From the NCBI GenBank assembly GCA_964645125.1, contig CAZXZC010000008.1:1-27564 (forward strand): DNA of 27,564 nt, read 5' to 3'. A model generated the notes under the pieces. That model made no database searches. It had not been told where the DNA came from and saw only the letters and a program-made list of their open reading frames with translations. Source of the DNA: JBDKGD01 sp964645125 (GTDB lineage: Bacteria; Patescibacteriota; Minisyncoccia; UBA6257; 2-01-FULL-56-20). Positions 1-7,261 of this stretch are shown piece by piece. The position numbers were made by a program, and so were the translations under genes. How positions within the stretch are numbered: position 1 is the first letter of the stretch; the number at the start of each line of letters is the position of its first letter.

Positions 1-282
1 CCGCCAGGAGGGAGCATTTATAATGCTCCAGAATTATGGAAAAAAGCACGCGTATTCAAAGGCATTATTAATGGATCAGATGTTCAACTGCTCGTGGATA
101 CCGTGACAACCAATAACAGATTCGTCAGCGGTAATACCGAGTATGAACTTGGCGAACCGCACCCCGAATACGAGAAGGCATTTCCAAATGCGAGGGCTCT
201 TGCCCTCGGAACTTTCAAAAAGAACAATAGGAAATTCTTTGCAATGGTGAAAAATTTCTTTCGAAAAATTTTCCCATTTTAA
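1..282 (+). CDS. C-terminal part of an unknown protein (5' end outside window)
   Basis: The frame is open from base 1 to a TAA at 280-282, giving 93 visible residues with no stop. The GTG at 94 is only an internal codon, so the gene starts outside the window. The visible part contains PPGGSIYNAPELWKKARVFK near its beginning and ends in a very basic, Phe-rich tail (KKNNRKFF, FFRKIFPF). I recognise no family. A strong intrinsic terminator begins 14 bases after the stop, which supports a real gene end. It is transcribed away from the left edge and converges on dnaJ. Confidence 0.6.
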   Translation, partial: PPGGSIYNAPELWKKARVFKGIINGSDVQLLVDTVTTNNRFVSGNTEYELGEPHPEYEKAFPNARALALGTFKKNNRKFFAMVKNFFRKIFPF

Positions 283-295
283 CTATCCGTCCCTT

Positions 296-344
296 CCGCA
301 CACCACAAGGAATTATTGCCTTTCCTTGTAGTGTGCGGTTTTTT
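296..344 (+). terminator. Intrinsic terminator of the first gene
   Basis: A 16-bp stem (296-311 with 323-338, one G-T wobble) encloses an 11-nt loop and is followed by six T at 339-344. It is the strongest terminator in the window and ends the plus-strand gene that stops at 282. Confidence 0.92.
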
Positions 345-547
345 GTTTTCAATTTATTTTGGTACCCATATAAAATTTATTGGCTTTTGGCCTGTCCTTA
401 GTTGCCAAACCCTAAACCCCTAACCTCTATAATTTTCAAGAGGGTAAGACCGGGCAAGCGCCCTTGGAGCGCTCTCTCCGAAATTAAATACAGGTGAATC
501 AGGAAGCCTATTGGCTGGTGGCCATACCCTAAACCCTAGAAACTGGA
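345..547. other. Intergenic region with two repeat copies and small GC hairpins
   Basis: This stretch lies between the convergent first gene and dnaJ. It holds two copies of the CCTAAACCCTA-type repeat (about 379-425 and 507-539). Between them is a GC-rich segment (about 443-480) with small inverted repeats such as GGGC-AAGC-GCCC. I see no convincing ORF or known RNA gene. Confidence 0.5.
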
Positions 548-1657
548 TTACAACCCAGTTTCTTCCAACTGCCTCTTCTGTTTCCCCGAAAGATGCTTTG
601 GTGTTTTTACAATAAGCTCCACCAGCAAGTCCCCGTGGCCGCTCTTTCCCAAATGCGGCATACCCTGCCCTTTTACACGGTAGGCTTCGCGCACGTCATA
701 CCCTTCAGGTAACGTAAACGCAATCGCCGCGCCAGAAAGGCCAGTCAACTGAATTGGCCGCTCCAAAAGCACATCAAACATCGAAACTTCTTTTTTAGTA
801 ATTAAATCATCGTGCACGCGTTCAAACTTCGCATGTGGCTTTACCGTGACTCGCACATAAAGGTCGCCAGCCGCGCCTCCCCGCTCACCTGCTTCGCCAC
901 TTTCGGCAATTTTAATAATTTGTCCATTGGCAATACCCGGTGCCACCACAATGGTAACTTCTTTCTTGCCTTGTACCCGCCCCGCACCGCGGCATGTCGC
1001 ACAGGCCTTTTCTGGCACCGTGCCATAGCCTTGGCAGGTAGTACACGGCTTCACCTGCGAAAACTGACCGAAGAAACTCCGCTTCTGTTCGCGTACTTCT
1101 CCTGCCCCGTCACATGTGGCACACGGTTTAAACTCTGATCCCTTCTGCGCGCCGGCACCCGCGCACGTCGCACACGACACAAACGTAGAAAGCGGTGCCT
1201 TGGCCGTGGTACCCGTGTAGGCTTCTTCAAGCGTAACAGAAAACGCGAGTTCTAAGTCAGCGCCCCTGTTATATGTTTTACGTTTTGGAGAAAAGCCGAC
1301 ACCAACGCCCTCAAAAAAAGAATCGAAAATATCACGCAAATCGCCCATGTCACCAAATCCATTCCCTTGGTCAAAATTAACATTCCACTGGAAACCCCCG
1401 CCAGTTGAATCAAAACCAAAGCCGCCTGGCGCCCCATTTCCACCAAAGCCTTCTGCGGTACCAAACTGGTCATACTGTCGACGCTTTGTAGCATCTGAAA
1501 GCACCTGGTAGGCTTCATTGATCTCTTTAAACTTTGCCTCATTCCCCGTTGCTTTATCGGGGTGGTATTGATGCGCGAGTTTACGATACGCCTTTTTAAT
1601 CTCTTCTTCAGAGGCGGTTTTGGTAACTCCTAAGATGTGATAATAATCTTTTTTCAT
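548..1657 (-). CDS. dnaJ: Chaperone protein DnaJ (Hsp40)
   Basis: DnaJ is the co-chaperone that delivers unfolded substrates to DnaK and stimulates its ATPase. The 369-residue protein has the full type-I layout. An N-terminal J domain (about 1-65) carries the HPD motif at residues 32-34. A Gly/Phe-rich linker follows, then four CxxCxGxG zinc repeats (CATCAGAG, CATCDGAG, CTTCQGYG, CATCRGAG), then the C-terminal substrate-binding domains. Length matches the family. It is the last gene of the hrcA-grpE-dnaK cluster but is separated from the preceding membrane-protein gene by 152 bp holding a repeat. A TATTAT box 7 nt before the ATG suggests it may also have its own leaderless transcript. No Shine-Dalgarno is present. 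Confidence 0.97.
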   Translation of the reverse strand: MKKDYYHILGVTKTASEEEIKKAYRKLAHQYHPDKATGNEAKFKEINEAYQVLSDATKRRQYDQFGTAEGFGGNGAPGGFGFDSTGGGFQWNVNFDQGNGFGDMGDLRDIFDSFFEGVGVGFSPKRKTYNRGADLELAFSVTLEEAYTGTTAKAPLSTFVSCATCAGAGAQKGSEFKPCATCDGAGEVREQKRSFFGQFSQVKPCTTCQGYGTVPEKACATCRGAGRVQGKKEVTIVVAPGIANGQIIKIAESGEAGERGGAAGDLYVRVTVKPHAKFERVHDDLITKKEVSMFDVLLERPIQLTGLSGAAIAFTLPEGYDVREAYRVKGQGMPHLGKSGHGDLLVELIVKTPKHLSGKQKRQLEETGL

Positions 1658-1664
1658 ACTGGAA

Positions 1665-1670
1665 ATAATA
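1665..1670 (-). promoter_or_regulatory. Possible -10 box (TATTAT) for dnaJ
   Basis: TATTAT lies 7 nt upstream of the dnaJ ATG, at the spacing that would start transcription at or next to the start codon. I see no good -35, so this is tentative. Confidence 0.35.
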
Positions 1671-1763
1671 GAAAAAAACCTGAAATCTATGAGCTAAAAA
1701 GTACAATATATTGCCCATTCTGTAAACCAAGAGTCTGTGCCCCATTTGCTTAAACTATTCGCT

Positions 1764-1808
1764 CCGCCAGGCAAGCGGATGGCCAAACCCTATACCCTAT
1801 TGGCTAGA
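1764..1808 (+). repeat. Family A intergenic repeat copy
   Basis: The copy contains AAGCGGATGGCCAAACCCTA followed by TACCCTATTGGCTAG. The first part recurs at 19895-19917 and the second matches the other TATTGGC/ACCCTAAACCC repeats at 507-539, 6129-6161, 17325-17355 and 19181-19213. It begins directly after the stop codon of the membrane-protein gene on the minus strand. Confidence 0.7.
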
Positions 1809-1809
1809 A

Positions 1810-2760
1810 CTAGAATTCTACAACCTCCTTCGTCACTGACGTTGTACCAATACTTACAAACCCAAATGCCAACAAAAGCTCAAACAACCCAACCGATACC
1901 CACACCACCACCAACTGGTATAACCATAACACGCTACGAATTACCAGAAACGCCACAATACCCCAGTACACCGGAAACGCGTCTCCAAAATCCTGCCGCC
2001 ACTTTTGCAAGGTGGAAGACAAAAATGTGTACAACGTTTTGGAAAATACTCGCTCAAACGCGGCTGGTGTTATCTCCCGCTCTCCCTGGCTCGCCAGGGA
2101 CTGCTCCAGCGCCTTTTGCACCAACTGATCTTTCACTGACTCTGGCAATATTTGGAACTTTGGGTTCGCCGCCAATTGTGCCTTGATAATCAACTGGAAC
2201 TTATCCACAAAAAAGTTCTGCACTGCTTCACTTTTTCCAAACCAGCCAAGGATCTGGGAAGATCCTGAAAACAACCTTGAAAACTGCTCCTGCGAAACAA
2301 TCAAACTTTCCGAAGAAACACTCGGTGCCGTAACCAACACAAACGCCAATGTCGCGGCAGTAGCACTATGCGCAATAGTAGCAGCAGCAACAGAAGAAAA
2401 ACTCACCGTTAAACTGTTTGCCATGCGGTTGCGCCCAATCAACAAACCAATCAACAGGAAAAACCATGTCGCGCATACAGACAAGGCGAGTACCGAAACA
2501 GACACCATAAAAAATCCTGCATGCAACAAACAGGCATTCACACCCGCCACCACAACCGCCTGACGCTTGGTTTGTAACGTTGCCGCCTCAAGCGCCAAAG
2601 CGCACAAAAATATTGCCAATAATACACCCACTACCCACACCTTGCCCCCATACACCTGAAAATAAGAAACACTGAAAGAAACACCAAGCGCGCACAATCC
2701 AGCAACAACGCGCAAGATAAGCCGTTTATAAAAACTAGCTTCCCGCGGAGGTTGGCTCAC
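1810..2760 (-). CDS. Polytopic membrane protein in the heat-shock operon
   Basis: I do not recognise a family. The open frame continues upstream into dnaK to 2919, with an ATG at 2826. The GTG at 2760 is preferred because it reduces the dnaK overlap to 26 nt and gives 316 residues. The protein has about five hydrophobic segments in the first half (roughly residues 15-36, 41-62, 67-88, 89-110 and 118-143). A soluble, Gln/Lys-rich region of about 110 residues follows, containing PESVKDQLVQKALEQSL. Two further transmembrane segments lie near the C-terminus (about 258-305). Being coupled to dnaK and placed before dnaJ, it is probably co-expressed with the chaperones. The start site is uncertain; the coding call is solid. 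Confidence 0.75.
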   Translation of the reverse strand: MSQPPREASFYKRLILRVVAGLCALGVSFSVSYFQVYGGKVWVVGVLLAIFLCALALEAATLQTKRQAVVVAGVNACLLHAGFFMVSVSVLALSVCATWFFLLIGLLIGRNRMANSLTVSFSSVAAATIAHSATAATLAFVLVTAPSVSSESLIVSQEQFSRLFSGSSQILGWFGKSEAVQNFFVDKFQLIIKAQLAANPKFQILPESVKDQLVQKALEQSLASQGEREITPAAFERVFSKTLYTFLSSTLQKWRQDFGDAFPVYWGIVAFLVIRSVLWLYQLVVVWVSVGLFELLLAFGFVSIGTTSVTKEVVEF

Positions 2761-4693
2761 TGCCGCTTTCTGAACCAGATTCTGCTCCTGGGTGCTGCCC
2801 AGCACTTGATTGTTGGTTGGTGGCATCTGAAGAAGTATTTTGATTATACATCGCCTGGCCAATTTTTTGTATCTCGGTTGAAAGCGCCTCTGTTGCCGAT
2901 TTAATCGCAGCCATATCACTACCCTCCTTCACAGCCTTCAACGCTTCAATTTTTTCCTCAATTGGTTTTTTAATCTCATCGGTAATTTTATCACCCGCGT
3001 CTTTGATTGCTTTTTCTGCGGTGTACACCAAGGTCTCAGCCGTGTTTTTCACATCTACCAATTCTCGCTTTGCCGCATCTTCTGCCGCGTGCATTTCAGC
3101 TTCTTTTTTTAATTTCTCAATTTCCTCCTTTGAAAGAGCGGTCGAGGCTTCAATCTTTACCGACTGCGATTTGCCACTCGCCTTATCCATTGCTTTCACA
3201 TTCAAAATACCGTTGGCGTCAATATCAAACGTTACCTCTACTTGCGGCGTACCGCGTGGAGCAGGAGGAATACCGTCTAAAATAAACCGCGCAAGCGTGC
3301 GGTTATCCGCCGCCATAGGCCGCTCCCCTTGCAGCACATGCACCTCCACAGACGTTTGGTTATCCGCGGCCGTCGAAAACACCTGCGTCTTGGCCGTTGG
3401 CACCGTTGTATTCTTTTGAATCATCGGCGTTGCTACAGAACCCAAGGTTTCAATAGAAAGGGTCAAAGGAGTTACATCAAGAAGCAAAATATCTTTCACA
3501 TCACTTTCTGTGGCACGGCCTTCTTTTTTCGCTGCAATCACCTCGGCTTGCACACCCGCGCCAATTGCCACCACTTCGTCCGGATTAATACCCAAGTGCG
3601 GTTCCTTTCCAAACAGTGCCTTCACCGCATTCTGAATAGCCGGCATACGTGTTTGCCCACCCACCAATACAACTTCATTAATATCCGCAATCTTAAAGCC
3701 CGCGCCCTTTGGCGCCGCGGCAGTCACTGCCTCGCGGGTTAACGTAACCGAACGATCAATCATATCCTGTACCAAGCTCTCCAACTTTGCCCGAGTAAGC
3801 TTGATTAAAAAGTGTTTTGGCCCATTTTCATCTGAAGAAATGTACGGAATATTTACCTCCGTTTCTAACGCTGTTGAAAGCTCATGCTTCGCTCGCTCTG
3901 CCGCTTCTTTCAAGCGCTGCACTGCCAAAGGATCCTTTGAAATATCAATACCCTCCTGCTTCTTATATTCAGCCGCCAAATACTCCTGAATACGCTTATC
4001 AAAATCATCGCCACCCAAGTGTGTGTCGCCTCCAGTCGCCTTCACCTCAATGGTAAGCTGACCATCAAGTTCACTTACTTCCAACACCGAAATATCAAAT
4101 GTTCCGCCACCAAAGTCGTACACCACAATCTTTTCATCTTTCTTTTTGTTGAGACCGTACGCCAAAGCAGCCGCTGTTGGCTCGTTCAAAATACGCTCTA
4201 CTTTAAGTCCCGCGATCTCACCCGCATTTTTCGTGGCTTGGCGCTGAGAGTCATCAAAATACGCCGGCACAGTAATAACCGCCGAATCCACTTTTTGCCC
4301 AAGCTTTGCCTCCGCGTCTGCTTTTAACTTAGCCAACACAAACGAGGAAATTTCTTCAGGTGTATGCCAGTTATCTCCTAATTTAATCTCCACACCACCC
4401 GATTTTGACTCACGAATTTCGTACGGCAAAAGTGCTTTGTCGTGTTGGACTTCTGTATCTTTAAATTTACGGCCAATCAATCGCTTAGCCGAAAAAATCG
4501 TGTTTTTCGGGTTCGTAATCGCCTGACGCTTTGCCAACAAACCAACCAATCGCTCACCACCCTTGGAAAGTCCAACAATAGAAGGAGTGGTGCGGTTGCC
4601 TTCCGCATTTTCCAATACGCGCGGCTCACCCGCTTCCATAATAGAAACCGCCGAGTTCGTTGTTCCTAAATCAATACCAATTGTTTTAGCCAT
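2735..4693 (-). CDS. dnaK: Chaperone protein DnaK (Hsp70)
   Basis: DnaK is the ATP-driven Hsp70 chaperone working with DnaJ and GrpE in the cytoplasm. The 652-residue protein has the actin-like ATPase signatures IGIDLGTTNS at the N-terminus, VYDFGGGTFDISVLE near residue 190 and VVLVGGQTRMP near residue 340. The conserved DVTPLTLSIETLG linker/substrate-domain start follows. After the helical lid the C-terminus is a Ser/Gly/Glu-rich tail, as expected for a disordered tail. It lies 36 bp after grpE. No Shine-Dalgarno is visible before the ATG, so it probably relies on coupling or SD-independent initiation. The end overlaps the downstream membrane-protein gene. Confidence 0.98.
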   Translation of the reverse strand: MAKTIGIDLGTTNSAVSIMEAGEPRVLENAEGNRTTPSIVGLSKGGERLVGLLAKRQAITNPKNTIFSAKRLIGRKFKDTEVQHDKALLPYEIRESKSGGVEIKLGDNWHTPEEISSFVLAKLKADAEAKLGQKVDSAVITVPAYFDDSQRQATKNAGEIAGLKVERILNEPTAAALAYGLNKKKDEKIVVYDFGGGTFDISVLEVSELDGQLTIEVKATGGDTHLGGDDFDKRIQEYLAAEYKKQEGIDISKDPLAVQRLKEAAERAKHELSTALETEVNIPYISSDENGPKHFLIKLTRAKLESLVQDMIDRSVTLTREAVTAAAPKGAGFKIADINEVVLVGGQTRMPAIQNAVKALFGKEPHLGINPDEVVAIGAGVQAEVIAAKKEGRATESDVKDILLLDVTPLTLSIETLGSVATPMIQKNTTVPTAKTQVFSTAADNQTSVEVHVLQGERPMAADNRTLARFILDGIPPAPRGTPQVEVTFDIDANGILNVKAMDKASGKSQSVKIEASTALSKEEIEKLKKEAEMHAAEDAAKRELVDVKNTAETLVYTAEKAIKDAGDKITDEIKKPIEEKIEALKAVKEGSDMAAIKSATEALSTEIQKIGQAMYNQNTSSDATNQQSSAGQHPGAESGSESGSEPTSAGS

Positions 4694-4729
4694 ATAGTTA
4701 TAAGTGTAATAAATGAATAATGAAAAAAA

Positions 4730-5236
4730 TTATTTCGCCACTCGCACGCGCGCCGGACGCACTACCTTTTCGTGCAGTCGGTACCCGGGCTCAATCACAT
4801 CAACCACGTGTCCCGGCAGCACCCCGTCCACTTCTGCCTCCGCAATCGCCTCCGCAAGAGCCGGGTCGTAAGCATCACCTTTTACAATCTCTATCTTTTG
4901 TAAACCCCGCTTTTTTAATACATCTTCAATCTGCGCGCGAATCATGTACACCCCTTTTTCAACGCCACCCTGCTTCTCCAGTGACGCAATCGCCAAATCA
5001 AAGCTATCCATCACCGTAATCAGCTCGCGAATCAAATCAGCATTCCCATACTTTGCCATCTCATGCATGCGGGTAGCTTCATCACGGCGATAATTTGCCA
5101 AATCAGCTTTTGCTCGCTGCCACCCCTGTAAATATTCCTGCACCTTTGCCTCAAGCTCTTGCACTTTACTCGCCTCATCAGTCATTGGTTCACTCGAATC
5201 AGCAGGATGTTGTATGTCGTCTTCGTTGTTGTTCAT
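4730..5236 (-). CDS. grpE: Nucleotide exchange factor GrpE
   Basis: GrpE releases ADP from DnaK. The 168-residue protein has an acidic disordered N-terminus (about 1-22) and a long coiled-coil helix (about 23-70, with WQRAKADLANYRRD). The C-terminal beta domain contains GDAYDPALAEAIAEAEVDG and GYRLHEKVVRPARVRVAK, the typical family ending. Its ATG lies 12 nt after the hrcA stop and 36 nt separate it from dnaK, so it is an internal operon gene. No Shine-Dalgarno is present. Confidence 0.96.
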   Translation of the reverse strand: MNNNEDDIQHPADSSEPMTDEASKVQELEAKVQEYLQGWQRAKADLANYRRDEATRMHEMAKYGNADLIRELITVMDSFDLAIASLEKQGGVEKGVYMIRAQIEDVLKKRGLQKIEIVKGDAYDPALAEAIAEAEVDGVLPGHVVDVIEPGYRLHEKVVRPARVRVAK

Positions 5237-5248
5237 AAAAGTAGGTAA

Positions 5249-5971
5249 TTAATTTTTCAGACCGGTTAAAAATCTAATTGCTTTTGAATAATCCATTCGC
5301 TTCGGGCCAATCGCGCACACATACACCGTTCGGTCCCGCCCCACATCGTACCCCGTCACAATCGCCGACACTTCTTCACTGGCAATCACCGGGTTACCCC
5401 GACCCACGAACACTGAAATGTCGTCGGGTGGAATCCCCGACACCACCCGGGCAAATGTTTGGTGCAGCTGTTCAAAGTCATACACGATTTGCACAATGTC
5501 GCGTGCATCGGCGGCAGAAATCCCCGCAACCACATTATGAAGCCCGTCCGCATACACTTCGTCACTCGCGCTATCCCATGCCACACCCAACACTCCCAAC
5601 TGTTTTGAAATATCAGAAACTAAGGCGTCCCATGCGCGAGCCTTAAAATAATCAACAGACGAAGGGTGTTTTGCAGGGTGAACGGCTTTGTTCTGAACCT
5701 GCGGCAACGAACCACCAGTCTCCGCGCCATTCAATAATTCACGCACATACAACTCATATGCCTTATTCGTTGGCACCCGCCCAGCAGAATGGTGCGGCTG
5801 CATCAAGTAACCCTCTTCTTCTAAGTAGTTCAGCTCATGCCGAATCATCGCCGGTTTGATACCAAAATGGTAATGATCAAACAGCCACGCCGAGCTCACC
5901 GGCTCACCCGTTTTAATGTAGCTTTCCAATGCTGCCCGTAATATCGTCTGACTGCGAGCATCTAATGTCAT
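5249..5971 (-). CDS. hrcA: Heat-inducible transcription repressor HrcA (short form)
   Basis: HrcA represses chaperone operons by binding the CIRCE inverted repeat. The N-terminal winged helix (about 1-75) is clear: YIKTGEPVSSAWLFDHYHFG, then MIRHELNYLEEEGYLMQPHHSAGRVPT. The rest is a shortened GAF-like inducer/dimer region ending VYVCAIGPKRMDYSKAIRFL, which matches the usual HrcA ending. At 240 residues it is about 100 shorter than typical HrcA. It is first in hrcA-grpE-dnaK and lies directly behind a perfect-spacing CIRCE, so autoregulation is expected. The ATG is about where transcription should start, with no Shine-Dalgarno. Confidence 0.95.
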   Translation of the reverse strand: MTLDARSQTILRAALESYIKTGEPVSSAWLFDHYHFGIKPAMIRHELNYLEEEGYLMQPHHSAGRVPTNKAYELYVRELLNGAETGGSLPQVQNKAVHPAKHPSSVDYFKARAWDALVSDISKQLGVLGVAWDSASDEVYADGLHNVVAGISAADARDIVQIVYDFEQLHQTFARVVSGIPPDDISVFVGRGNPVIASEEVSAIVTGYDVGRDRTVYVCAIGPKRMDYSKAIRFLTGLKN

Positions 5972-5979
5972 ATATACGT

Positions 5980-6016
5980 ATTTTAGTCATTGGCACTCAT
6001 GTGTCAAGAGTGCTAA
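5980..6016 (-). promoter_or_regulatory. hrcA promoter with embedded CIRCE operator
   Basis: On the minus strand a perfect -35 TTGACA (6002-6007) and a -10 TAAAAT (5980-5985) are 16 nt apart. The CIRCE element at 5990-6016 is TTGGCACTC, 9 nt, GAGTGCTAA on the plus strand, against the consensus TTAGCACTC-N9-GAGTGCTAA (one mismatch). It fills the promoter spacer and covers the -35, so HrcA binding should exclude RNA polymerase. The predicted transcript starts within a few bases of the hrcA ATG. Confidence 0.93.
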
Positions 6017-6083
6017 TAGTCGCAAATCCCGAAACATAAAACGCGAATCGCATATCACAAGAAAAGACAAAACCCTATCTGTC

Positions 6084-6106
6084 ATCCTCGGGCTTGACCC
6101 GAGGAT
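6084..6106. repeat. Perfect 9-bp hairpin, ATCCTCGGG-CTTGA-CCCGAGGAT
   Basis: The arms 6084-6092 and 6098-6106 pair perfectly around a 5-nt loop. No T-run follows on either strand, so it is not a normal terminator. The unit resembles the dispersed GTCATCCTCGGGCTTGACCC element I recall from several unrelated bacterial genomes. It lies between the divergent hrcA and corA promoters. Confidence 0.75.
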
Positions 6107-6128
6107 CAATGCATTTGCTTCCTGTCCT

Positions 6129-6161
6129 CCTATTGGCCATTGGCTACACCCTAAACCCTAC
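6129..6161 (+). repeat. Family A intergenic repeat copy
   Basis: CCTATTGGCCATTGGCTACA followed by CCCTAAACCCTAC. This copy is between the divergent hrcA and corA genes, unlike the copies that follow gene ends. Confidence 0.7.
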
Positions 6162-6212
6162 TTTACCTCGTCATAGCTTTAGCGTAGGCGGGTTGGCGTG
6201 CTTTCTATTTGA

Positions 6213-6218
6213 TATAAT
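6213..6218 (+). promoter_or_regulatory. Extended -10 box for the CorA-family gene
   Basis: TTTGATATAATT gives an extended -10 (TGATATAAT) ending 8 nt before the ATG at 6227. Transcription should start at or beside the start codon, giving a leaderless mRNA. No good -35 is visible, which fits an extended -10 promoter. Confidence 0.65.
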
Positions 6219-6226
6219 TTCTATAC

Positions 6227-7141
6227 ATGGCACGCGTTGTAAAAAGAAAAAAAGAAATTCCCTGGCACGACATCGTCCGTCCCGACGCCAACGACAAAAA
6301 GTATCTCAAAAAGCTCAACCTCCACCCCATTGTCATTCAAGAGCTCGCGCAGCCGTCAGTACGAACCAAAGTAGAGCGCTACAACGGCTACCTGTTTTTG
6401 GTCTATCAATTTGGCATATACGAACCAAAAGAAAAAGTAACGCGCCGCAGCGAACTCGACATCATCGCCACCCACGACCAACTCATCACCGTTCGCTACA
6501 ACAAACTCCCCTTCCTTAAAGAACTCCACACCCAGCTTGAAACCCAGCCGCAACTACTATCCTCCAAAACAACCAGCATTTCATTTCAACTCACCTATCA
6601 ACTCATCCGACACATTCTGCATTTTAGCGATCGCCAACTGCACCACATCGGCGAAAAAGTAGACAGCATCTCCGGCAGACTCTTTGCTGGCGAGGAGCAA
6701 AAAATATTAAAAGAACTTTCGTATATAAAACGCGATGTTTCAGAATATCGCATCATATTCAAATCACAGGGGCCACTCCTGAACTCACTCGTTGAAGCTG
6801 GCAAAGAGTTTTGGGGCGAAGAAAGTGTGCCGTATGTAAACGAACTCATCGGCGAACACGCCAAGCTCGTAAACCAGCTCGAAGACTACCGTGCCGCGAT
6901 TATTGATTTTGAACAAACCAACACGCAAATCCTGAATGCCCGCACTGCTCAGATTATGAAAACCTTTACCGTACTCGCCTTTAGCACCTTCCCCTTAACG
7001 CTTATCGCCGCCATCCTTTCCATCCCCACCCATGCCAACCCCATTGTGGGAACACCGTACGACTTCTGGATCATCGCCGGAGGCATGATAGCCGCCCTAG
7101 CCATTATGTTTACCATCTTCAAGGGTAAAAGGTGGCTGTAA
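6227..7141 (+). CDS. CorA-family divalent cation transporter lacking the GMN motif
   Basis: CorA proteins are pentameric channels for Mg2+ or related cations. The 304-residue protein has the N-terminal alpha/beta domain (HPIVIQELAQPSVRTKVERY and YNGYLFLVYQFG). A long helical region (about 130-240) follows, containing FSDRQLHHIGEKVDSISGRL. Two C-terminal transmembrane segments (about 248-270 and 283-300) and a basic end KGKRWL complete it. The family signature GMN after TM1 is not present: the aligned position reads LSIPTHANPIVG, so GMN is replaced by SIP. That loop sets ion selectivity, so Mg2+ transport should not be assumed. No Shine-Dalgarno is present. Confidence 0.85.
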   Translation: MARVVKRKKEIPWHDIVRPDANDKKYLKKLNLHPIVIQELAQPSVRTKVERYNGYLFLVYQFGIYEPKEKVTRRSELDIIATHDQLITVRYNKLPFLKELHTQLETQPQLLSSKTTSISFQLTYQLIRHILHFSDRQLHHIGEKVDSISGRLFAGEEQKILKELSYIKRDVSEYRIIFKSQGPLLNSLVEAGKEFWGEESVPYVNELIGEHAKLVNQLEDYRAAIIDFEQTNTQILNARTAQIMKTFTVLAFSTFPLTLIAAILSIPTHANPIVGTPYDFWIIAGGMIAALAIMFTIFKGKRWL

Positions 7142-7176
7142 GAAATCGTGAAACGCAAATCATAAAACGTGTATCC
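7141..7176 (+). repeat. Family C repeat (CGTGAAACGCAAATC type)
   Basis: Directly after the CorA-family stop lies AATCGTGAAACGCAAATCAT followed by AAAACGTGTATC. It resembles 6021-6058 and the reverse complement of 18481-18514, which share AAACGTAAAGCGTGAATCG-like units. Confidence 0.5.
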
Positions 7177-7212
7177 CAAGATTTATACTCTAATATAAAA
7201 CAAATTAACCAC

Positions 7213-7246
7213 CTTTATTCTTTATTCATAATTCTTTATTCTAGTA
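7213..7246 (+). repeat. Family B AT-rich repeat (TTTATTC/TAATTC units)
   Basis: Heptamer-like units TTTATTC, TTTATTCATAATTC and TTTATTC in tandem. Similar arrays lie at 12098-12132, 15682-15714, 18068-18101 (inside mnmA) and 26406-26431. This copy is immediately upstream of cysS. Confidence 0.65.
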
Positions 7247-7261
7247 GCATTGACTACGTCA

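Noticed and set aside
443..510. GC-rich segment with CAGGTGAATCAGGAAGC that faintly resembles a signal-recognition-particle RNA core.
   Set aside because: The conserved tetraloop helix (GGTCAGG...GGAAGCAGCC) is not present and no long closing stem forms.
507..539. CCCTAAACCCTA resembles the plant-type telomere heptamer (TTTAGGG).
   Set aside because: Only one or two heptamers occur per site, mixed with TATTGGC units and placed between bacterial genes. It is not a telomere.
539..562. Inverted repeat GAAACTGG/CCAGTTTC at the dnaJ stop as a terminator.
   Set aside because: The stem is short and AT-rich and no T-run follows on the minus strand.
3003..3419. Long plus-strand open frames opposite dnaK, smc, dnaJ and rpsB.
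   Set aside because: They are shadows of strongly conserved genes, without ribosome sites or recognisable products.
7213..7246. Repeat arrays as a CRISPR.
   Set aside because: Units are 7-14 bases, degenerate and contiguous, with no spacers and no cas genes.
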